DNA of 64,000 bases, from contig NZ_MBEQ01000070.1 of the NCBI RefSeq assembly GCF_001954135.1, forward strand, positions 124,001 through 188,000. The letters run 5' to 3'. The stretch is from Mycobacterium sp. GA-1841 (lineage in GTDB: Bacteria; Actinomycetota; Actinomycetes; Mycobacteriales; Mycobacteriaceae). A program made the position numbers and the translations under genes. Position 1 is the first letter of the stretch, and each line of letters opens with the position of its first letter. The notes beneath the pieces were generated by a model. It saw only the letters and a program-made list of their open reading frames with translations. It searched no databases and had not been told where the DNA came from. Positions 58,320 to 64,000 of this stretch are shown piece by piece.

Positions 58320-59792
58320 ATGGGTCTTGTCGACCGCATCGAACGCAAACTCGAGTCCACCGTCGGCGATGCGTTCGCCCGGGTCTTCGGCGGCTCGATA
58401 GTGCCGCAGGAAGTAGAGACGGCGTTGTGCCGGGAAGCCGAGTCCCGAGCCCGTACGGTGGCCGGTGGACAAGTTTTGGCGCCGAACGACTACGTAATTA
58501 CGCTCAGTGGCACTGACTATCACAAGGTGAGCGCCGATACTGACCTGACCGCGACCACGTTCGCCAAACATCTGGGGGGATTCATCCGTGACCAGGGATG
58601 GCAAACGTATGGTGATGTGGTCGTCAGATTCGAACAATCACCGAATTTGCACACCGGACAGTTCCGCGCCCGTGGCGCGGTCAACCCCGATTCGACCGCT
58701 GGCGAATCCGCGCGAGCCGAAGGCGACCATGCGTTCACCGCAGAATCAGGAGAACCACCTATGACCGATAACCCGAATTACCGCGGCGGCCAGGGACAGG
58801 GGCGCCCCGGCGACGACTATTACGACGACCGCTACGGGCACCCCCAGGACGATCCTCGCGGCGGCCAGTACCCACCGGATCAGGGCGGCGGCTACCCCCC
58901 GCAGGACCAGGGCGGCTACCCGCCGCAGCGCGGCGGCGGTTACCCCGAGCGCGGCGGCTACCCCGACCAGGGTGGTTACCCGGATCAGGGCGGCTACCCC
59001 GATCAAGGCGGCTACCCGGACCAGGGTGGCTATGGTGCGCCCCCGCAGTCCTACGAGCAGCAGCGCCCGCCGGCCGGCTACGGCGGCCAGCCGGGTGGCC
59101 AGCAGGGCGGCTATGACCGTGGTTACGGCGGCCAGCCCGGCGGCGGCTACGGCCAGCCCGGGCCGGGCGGTCAGCCCGGTTACGGCGGCGGCGCCGAGTA
59201 CGACTACGGACGTCAGGATCCCCGCCAGGGCGGCGGCTACCCCGACCAGGGCGGTGGCTATCCGGAGCAGGGCGGCGGCTACGGCGGCGGCCAGGGCTAC
59301 GGACGTCAGGATTACGGCCAGCCGCAGCAGGACTACGGCCGCGGCTACGCCGAACCCCAGCAGGGCGGTTACCCCGAGCAGGGCTACGGCGCCGAGCCGG
59401 GATATGGCGAGCCGGCCGGATACGGCGGCGGCGGTGATTACGGCGCACCGGCCGGGCAGGGCGGTTACGGCGGGGGATACGGCGGTGGCGACTATGCCGC
59501 CGGCGGTGCCACCGTCACCCTTCAGCTCGACGACGGCAGTGGCCGCACCTACCAGCTGCGTGAGGGCGCCAACGTGATCGGCCGCGGTCAGGACGCCCAG
59601 TTCCGGCTCCCCGACACCGGCGTGTCGCGGCGGCACCTGGAGATCCGGTGGGATGGGCAGGTCGCGTTGCTGTCAGATCTCAACTCCACCAATGGCACCA
59701 CGGTGAACAACGCACCTGTGCAGGAGTGGCAGCTGGCCGACGGCGACGTGATCCGGCTGGGCCATTCCGAGATCATCGTGCGCGTGCACTGA
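58320..59792 (+). CDS. fhaA: FhaA, FHA-domain regulator of peptidoglycan synthesis
   Basis: Encodes 490 residues, start [19 protein letters not shown]. The N-terminal domain (about 1-125, DUF3662 type) is followed by a long Gly/Tyr/Pro/Gln-rich low-complexity stretch (about 155-395). The FHA domain is C-terminal (about 415-490): '[25 protein letters not shown]' (in parts) and '[13 protein letters not shown]', with the phosphothreonine-binding Arg, Ser and Asn residues. FhaA binds phosphorylated partners of PknB, including the MviN pseudokinase domain. It is first in the fhaA-fhaB-pstP-rodA-pbpA cluster. Confidence 0.96.
   Translation: MGLVDRIERKLESTVGDAFARVFGGSIVPQEVETALCREAESRARTVAGGQVLAPNDYVITLSGTDYHKVSADTDLTATTFAKHLGGFIRDQGWQTYGDVVVRFEQSPNLHTGQFRARGAVNPDSTAGESARAEGDHAFTAESGEPPMTDNPNYRGGQGQGRPGDDYYDDRYGHPQDDPRGGQYPPDQGGGYPPQDQGGYPPQRGGGYPERGGYPDQGGYPDQGGYPDQGGYPDQGGYGAPPQSYEQQRPPAGYGGQPGGQQGGYDRGYGGQPGGGYGQPGPGGQPGYGGGAEYDYGRQDPRQGGGYPDQGGGYPEQGGGYGGGQGYGRQDYGQPQQDYGRGYAEPQQGGYPEQGYGAEPGYGEPAGYGGGGDYGAPAGQGGYGGGYGGGDYAAGGATVTLQLDDGSGRTYQLREGANVIGRGQDAQFRLPDTGVSRRHLEIRWDGQVALLSDLNSTNGTTVNNAPVQEWQLADGDVIRLGHSEIIVRVH
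58953..59024. repeat. 18-bp tandem repeat in fhaA (GGYPDQ x4)
   Basis: Four consecutive 18-bp units encode GGYPDQ in the disordered linker of FhaA. Related, less regular GGYPE and GGYGG units continue to about 59490. The DNA copies differ at several third positions, so this is an old, selected peptide repeat, not a fresh DNA expansion. Confidence 0.85.
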
Positions 59793-59924
59793 GCGTCTGA
59801 GAACCGGACACACCGGAGTGGCAAGCACCCCGCTTCGCCCTCACGGCTATCGCCGTCCAAGTATCGTGACGTTGCCGACGGTAGCGCAGCGTTGCCAGTG
59901 GGGCGGATACGGAGAGGACGTCAG

Positions 59925-60392
59925 ATGCAGGGGTTAGTGCTGCAACTGACGCGCGTCGGTTTCCTCCTGCTGTTGTGGCTGTTCATCTGGTCGGTGCTGC
60001 GTATCCTGCGGACCGATATCTATGCGCCGACCGGCGCGGTGATGGTGCGCCGGGGTCTGGCCCTTCGCGGTTCCTTGCTGCCGAGTCGGGACCGGCGCCA
60101 CATCGCGCGGCAACTGGTGGTCACCGAAGGCGCACTGGCCGGCACCCGCATCACCTTGGGTGCCCAACCGGTGCTGATCGGCCGTGCCGACGACTCCACT
60201 CTGGTGCTCACCGATGATTACGCGTCGACGCGCCACGCCCGGCTCTCACCACGAGGTTCGGAGTGGTACGTCGAGGACCTAGGATCGACCAACGGCACAT
60301 ACCTTGACAGGGCGAAGGTGACAACAGCGGTAAGGGTTTCCATCGGAACGCCGGTTCGAATCGGCAAGACGGTAATCGAGTTGCGCCCGTGA
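59925..60392 (+). CDS. fhaB: FhaB (FipA), membrane FHA protein
   Basis: Encodes 155 residues from the ATG at 59925 (MQGLVLQLTRVGFLLLLWLF); GGAGAGGA lies upstream. One N-terminal membrane helix (about 5-27) is followed by a cytosolic FHA domain: 'QPVLIGRADDSTLVLTDDYASTRHARLS' (in parts) and 'VEDLGSTNGTYLD'. FhaB/FipA links FtsZ/FtsQ and PknA signalling to division. It lies between fhaA and pstP; the pstP ATG is 31 nt after its stop. Confidence 0.95.
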   Translation: MQGLVLQLTRVGFLLLLWLFIWSVLRILRTDIYAPTGAVMVRRGLALRGSLLPSRDRRHIARQLVVTEGALAGTRITLGAQPVLIGRADDSTLVLTDDYASTRHARLSPRGSEWYVEDLGSTNGTYLDRAKVTTAVRVSIGTPVRIGKTVIELRP

Positions 60393-60423
60393 TCGCGCAC
60401 GCGCGGGGAGCACGAGGAACACT

Positions 60424-61941
60424 ATGACCCTCGTTCTCCGATATGCAGCGCGCAGTGATCGCGGGCTGGTTCGCGCCAACAACGAAGACTCGGTGTACGC
60501 CGGGGCTCGACTGTTGGCATTGGCCGACGGCATGGGTGGCCATGCCGCCGGCGAGGTGGCCTCTCAATTGGTCATCGCCGCGCTCGCGCACCTCGACGAC
60601 GACGAACCCGGTGGGGACCTGCTCAACAAGCTCGATGTCGCCGTCGGTCAGGGCAACTCCGCGATCGCGGCACATGTGGAAGCCGACCCGGAACTCGACG
60701 GGATGGGCACGACGCTCACCGCGATCCTGTTCGCCGGCAACCGGCTGGGCCTGGTCCACATCGGTGATTCCCGCGGCTACCTGCTACGCGACGGTGAATT
60801 GACCCAGATCACGAAGGACGACACGTTCGTCCAGACGCTGGTCGACGAGGGCCGCATCACCGCCGAGGAGGCCCACAGTCATCCGCAGCGCTCGCTGATC
60901 ATGCGGGCGCTGACCGGACACGAGGTCGAGCCGACGTTGATCATGCGCGAGGCCAAGGCCGGCGACCGTTACCTGCTGTGTTCGGACGGACTGTCCGATC
61001 CGGTCAGCCAAGAGACCATCCACGAGGCCCTGCAGATCGAGGACGTCGCCGAGAGCGCCGACCGGTTGATCGAGTTGGCCCTGCGCGGTGGCGGCCCGGA
61101 CAACGTGACCGTGGTGGTCGCCGACGTCGTCGATTACGACTACGGGCAGACCCAGCCGATCCTGGCCGGTGCGGTGTCCGGGGATGACGATCAGAGCGCC
61201 CCACCGGACACGGCGGCCGGGCGGGCCTCGGCCTTCAATCCCCGGCGCAACGAACCGAAGCGTGTGGTTCCCCAGCCGGCCGAGCCCGACCGCAGGCCCC
61301 GCTCGCGGCGCCGGATCCTGATCGCCGCGGTGCTCCTCGTGCTGGTGATCCTGGCCGGGTTGGCGATCGGCCGGGAGATCATCCGCAACAACTATTACGT
61401 CGCCGCCCACGACGGCACGGTGTCGATCATGCGCGGCGTACAAGGCTCCTTTCTCGGGGTGTCGCTGCAGGAGCCCTACCGGCTGGGCTGCCTCAACGAC
61501 CGCAACGAACTGTCGCTGATCGGCGCCGACGAAAATCAGGACCGCCGTGACTGCCGGTTGATGGCGGTCGACGACATGCGTCCGTCCGAGCGCGCTCAGG
61601 TCGTGGCCGGCCTGCCCGGCGGTTCCCTGGACGACGCGTTCGAACAGATCAGCTCGCTGGCGCGTAGTTCGGTGCTGCCGGTCTGCGCACCGCGCACCGC
61701 CACCACGACATCCAAGCCGTCACCCGCGCCGGCGCCTGGTCCCACTCCGACCACGACGCCCGCACCGGGGCCGGTCCCGAGTGCCGAGTCACCGGCTCCG
61801 GAGTCACCCGCGCCGCAGACGGGCGCACCTGCGGCGCCGACGTCGGGCGCCCCGCTGCCCGCACCGACGCCGTCGCCGACCGTCACCGCACTGCCTCCGC
61901 CACCGCCCGAACCAGGGACGAACTGCCGAGCCGTGTCATGA
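60424..61941 (+). CDS. pstP: PstP, PP2C-type Ser/Thr phosphatase
   Basis: Encodes 505 residues. The catalytic PP2C domain (1-240) shows metal-binding motifs 'RANNEDSVY', 'LADGMGGHAAGEVAS', 'GMGTTLTAILF', 'HIGDSRGYLLRDGELTQIT' and 'GGPDNVTVVVADV'. A juxtamembrane basic linker precedes one membrane helix (ILIAAVLLVLVILAGLAIG, near 297-316). The extracellular part ends in a Pro/Thr/Ala-rich tail. PstP is the only PP2C phosphatase of mycobacteria and reverses PknA/PknB phosphorylation. Its stop overlaps the rodA start (ATGA). Confidence 0.97.
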   Translation: MTLVLRYAARSDRGLVRANNEDSVYAGARLLALADGMGGHAAGEVASQLVIAALAHLDDDEPGGDLLNKLDVAVGQGNSAIAAHVEADPELDGMGTTLTAILFAGNRLGLVHIGDSRGYLLRDGELTQITKDDTFVQTLVDEGRITAEEAHSHPQRSLIMRALTGHEVEPTLIMREAKAGDRYLLCSDGLSDPVSQETIHEALQIEDVAESADRLIELALRGGGPDNVTVVVADVVDYDYGQTQPILAGAVSGDDDQSAPPDTAAGRASAFNPRRNEPKRVVPQPAEPDRRPRSRRRILIAAVLLVLVILAGLAIGREIIRNNYYVAAHDGTVSIMRGVQGSFLGVSLQEPYRLGCLNDRNELSLIGADENQDRRDCRLMAVDDMRPSERAQVVAGLPGGSLDDAFEQISSLARSSVLPVCAPRTATTTSKPSPAPAPGPTPTTTPAPGPVPSAESPAPESPAPQTGAPAAPTSGAPLPAPTPSPTVTALPPPPPEPGTNCRAVS

Positions 61942-63353
61942 CAACTCAACCCCAGTCGCCGGTTACCGTCATGCCGCCGCTACCGAATCGGCGCAATGCG
62001 GAACTGCTGCTTCTGGGGTTCGCGACCCTGATCACCACCGTCGCGCTACTGATCGTCGAGGCCAACCAGGAACAGGGCCTGAGCTGGGATCTGGTGCGCT
62101 ACGTCATCACGTTCGCCGCGCTGATGGGCGCTGCCCACCTGGCGATCCGACGTTTCACGCCCTATGCCGACCCGCTGCTGCTGCCCGTGGTGGCGCTGCT
62201 CAACGGGCTCGGCCTGGTGATGATCCACCGGCTGGACCTGGCCAAAGGTGAGTTGACCTCGGACGATCTGGGTGGCACCGCCAATCAGCAGATGATGTGG
62301 ACCCTGGTCGGCGTGATCGGGTTCTCGGCCGTGGTGGCAGTGCTGGCCGACCACCGCATGCTGGCTCGATACGGGTACATCTGCGCGCTGACGGGCCTTG
62401 TGCTGCTGGTGATTCCGGCGCTGCTACCGGCGAGGTACTCCGAACAGTACGGCGCAAAGATCTGGATCCAGTTCCCCGGCTTCTCGATTCAGCCCGCCGA
62501 GTTCTCCAAGATCCTGCTGCTCATCTTCTTCGCCGCGGTGTTGGTGGCCAAGCGAGACCTGTTCACCAGCGCCGGCAAGCATTTTCTCGGCTTGGATCTG
62601 CCGCGGCCCCGCGACCTGGCTCCGTTGCTGCTGGCATGGGCGGCTTCGGTGGGCGTGATGGTGTTCGAAAAGGATTTGGGCACTTCACTTTTGCTGTACG
62701 CGTCGTTTCTGGTGCTGGTCTATGTGGCCACCGAGCGGCTCAGCTGGGTGGTCATCGGACTGGCCCTCTTCGCAGCGGGAAGCGTTGTGGCATACCAGGT
62801 TTTCGGCCATGTCCGGGTGCGGGTGGAAACCTGGCTCGACCCGTTCGCCGACCCTGAGGGCGCCGGCTATCAGATGGTGCAGTCGCTGTTCAGTTTCGCC
62901 ACCGGCGGGATCTTCGGCACCGGCCTCGGCAACGGCCAGCCCGGCACCGTGCCCGCCGCGGCGACCGACTTCATCATCGCCGCGATCGGCGAGGAGCTCG
63001 GATTGGTCGGGCTCGCAGGCGTTCTCATGCTCTACACCATCTTCATCATCCGCGGTATGCGCACCGCGATCGCCGTCCGCGACAGCTTCGGCAAGCTGCT
63101 GGCCGCCGGCCTGGCCGCCACCCTGGCGATCCAACTGTTCATCGTCGTGGGCGGTGTCACCAAACTGATTCCGCTGACCGGGTTGACGACGCCGTGGATG
63201 TCCTACGGCGGATCCTCGCTGCTGGCCAACTACATCCTGCTGGCCATCCTGGTCCGCATCTCCCATGCGGCCCGTCGGCCGATCACCACCACCCCGGCGC
63301 CGAACCCCACCCCGATCGCCGCGGCCAGTACCGAGGTGATCGAGAAGGTATGA
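61938..63353 (+). CDS. rodA: RodA, SEDS-family peptidoglycan glycosyltransferase
   Basis: Encodes 471 residues with about ten membrane helices and the FtsW/RodA/SpoVE signature: 'GFSIQPAEFSKILLLIFFA', 'FEKDLGTSLLLYASFLVLVY' and near the C-terminus 'TTPWMSYGGSSLLANYILLA'. RodA polymerises lipid II during elongation together with its class B PBP partner PbpA, whose gene overlaps its stop by 4 nt. It is translationally coupled to pstP upstream. Confidence 0.97.
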   Translation: MTTQPQSPVTVMPPLPNRRNAELLLLGFATLITTVALLIVEANQEQGLSWDLVRYVITFAALMGAAHLAIRRFTPYADPLLLPVVALLNGLGLVMIHRLDLAKGELTSDDLGGTANQQMMWTLVGVIGFSAVVAVLADHRMLARYGYICALTGLVLLVIPALLPARYSEQYGAKIWIQFPGFSIQPAEFSKILLLIFFAAVLVAKRDLFTSAGKHFLGLDLPRPRDLAPLLLAWAASVGVMVFEKDLGTSLLLYASFLVLVYVATERLSWVVIGLALFAAGSVVAYQVFGHVRVRVETWLDPFADPEGAGYQMVQSLFSFATGGIFGTGLGNGQPGTVPAAATDFIIAAIGEELGLVGLAGVLMLYTIFIIRGMRTAIAVRDSFGKLLAAGLAATLAIQLFIVVGGVTKLIPLTGLTTPWMSYGGSSLLANYILLAILVRISHAARRPITTTPAPNPTPIAAASTEVIEKV

Positions 63354-64000
63354 ACACCTCCCTGCGCCGGGTGGCAGTCACGATCATGGTGCTGATCGTG
63401 CTGCTGCTGGCCAACGCCACGATCACCCAGGTGTTCACCGCCGACGGGTTGCGGGCCGACCCGCGCAATCAGCGGGTGCTGCTCGACGAATATTCGCGTC
63501 AACGCGGCCAGATCACCGCGGGCGGACAGCTGCTGGCCTACTCGGTGGCCACCGACGGACGGTTCCGCTTCCTACGCGTCTACCCGAACCCCGAGGTGTA
63601 CGCCCCGGTGACCGGGTTCTACTCGCTGGGTTACTCCAGCACCGGCCTGGAACGCGCCGAGGACACGATTCTCAACGGCTCCGACGAGCGGCTGTTCGGC
63701 CGCCGCCTGGCCGATTTTTTCACCGGCCGCGACCCCCGCGGCGGCAACGTCGACACCACGATCAAGCCCGAGGTACAGCAGGCCGCGTGGGATGCACTGC
63801 AGAAAGGCTGTGACGGCCCCTGCAAGGGCTCGGTGGTGGCACTGGAGCCTTCGACCGGCAAGATCCTCGCCATGGCGTCGGCTCCGTCATATGACCCCAA
63901 CCTGCTGGCCACCCACGATCTCGCCGCTCAGACTCAGACCTGGCAGCAGCTGCGCGACAACGAACAGTCGCCGCTGCTCAACCGTGCGATCTCCGAGACC
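63350..64000 (+). CDS. pbpA: PbpA, class B penicillin-binding protein (N-terminal part, cut by window edge)
   Basis: The frame from the ATG at 63350 stays open to the window end (217 codons). It begins MNTSLRRVAVTIMVLIVLLL, a single membrane anchor, then 'DPRNQRVLLDEYSRQRGQI' of the PBP dimerisation domain, 'PEVYAPVTGFYSLGYSSTGLE' (in parts), and the start of the transpeptidase domain: 'TTIKPEVQQAAWDAL', 'GSVVALEPSTGKILAMAS'. The catalytic SxxK lies beyond the edge. Overlap with rodA matches the conserved rodA-pbpA order of mycobacteria. Confidence 0.95.
   Translation, partial: MNTSLRRVAVTIMVLIVLLLANATITQVFTADGLRADPRNQRVLLDEYSRQRGQITAGGQLLAYSVATDGRFRFLRVYPNPEVYAPVTGFYSLGYSSTGLERAEDTILNGSDERLFGRRLADFFTGRDPRGGNVDTTIKPEVQQAAWDALQKGCDGPCKGSVVALEPSTGKILAMASAPSYDPNLLATHDLAAQTQTWQQLRDNEQSPLLNRAISET

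Noticed and set aside
58953..59490. Regular repeats that could be taken for a CRISPR array
   Set aside because: Units are 18 bp without spacers and encode GGYPDQ in frame within fhaA.

Overview
The window is high-GC DNA from a rapidly growing mycobacterium (Mycolicibacterium/Mycobacterium type) that makes glycopeptidolipids (GPLs). Three observations support this. An ESX-1 espE-espF-espG-espH block lies at the left edge. The oriC-proximal cell-division cluster tRNA-Leu / fhaA-fhaB-pstP-rodA-pbpA lies at the right edge. Between them is an almost complete GPL assembly and export locus. Species cannot be assigned from sequence alone.

Left part (1-14.95 kb). On the minus strand are the ESX-1 genes espE, espF, espG and the start of espH, divergent from a ParA/MinD-like ATPase with a proline-rich N-terminus. 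Next come a two-HTH regulator (EspM candidate) and, divergent from it, whiB6; the spacer between them carries a clear inverted repeat. Then follow a small double-motif DivIVA-like protein, a pirin and a PPOX-fold flavin/F420 protein. A tightly coupled minus-strand operon at 8.4-14.1 kb encodes a zinc-ribbon P-loop GTPase, a large GTPase-associated (GAP1-like) protein, an FN3-repeat protein and possibly a 31-residue leader peptide. A DODA-type extradiol dioxygenase closes the block. The GTPase operon resembles the poorly characterised GTPase-centred conflict/signalling systems of Actinobacteria and is the best candidate here for an undescribed system.

Central part (15-57 kb): the GPL locus. 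mbtH-mps1-mps2-gap form one minus-strand operon. Mps1 (C-A-T-E-C-A-T-E-C) and Mps2 (A-T-E-C-A-T-R) together make a four-module line. Adenylation pocket residues read by eye give Phe, Thr and two near-identical Ala-type codes, ending in a thioester reductase. This matches acyl-D-Phe-D-aThr-D-Ala-L-alaninol. Tailoring genes are a fatty-acid O-methyltransferase (fmt), three GT1 glycosyltransferases, four sugar O-methyltransferase-type proteins (including a tandem paralogous pair), a sugar C-methyltransferase-type protein, rmlA and two acyltransferase-3 proteins that bracket the locus. Export is by MmpS4-MmpL4a-MmpL4b together with Gap. A secreted hemophore-family protein sits between rmlA and mmpL4b. 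Lipid-chain genes (pks, fadD, fadE, papA) and rmlB/C/D are not in the window.

Right part (57-64 kb). A lipoprotein and a decayed gene remnant precede tRNA-Leu(CAG). The conserved fhaA, fhaB, pstP, rodA, pbpA (cut by the edge) operon follows; it controls peptidoglycan growth through Ser/Thr phosphorylation. The placement of the GPL locus between this tRNA and the whiB6/ESX-1 region differs from the locus position I recall for M. smegmatis and suggests relocation or island insertion.
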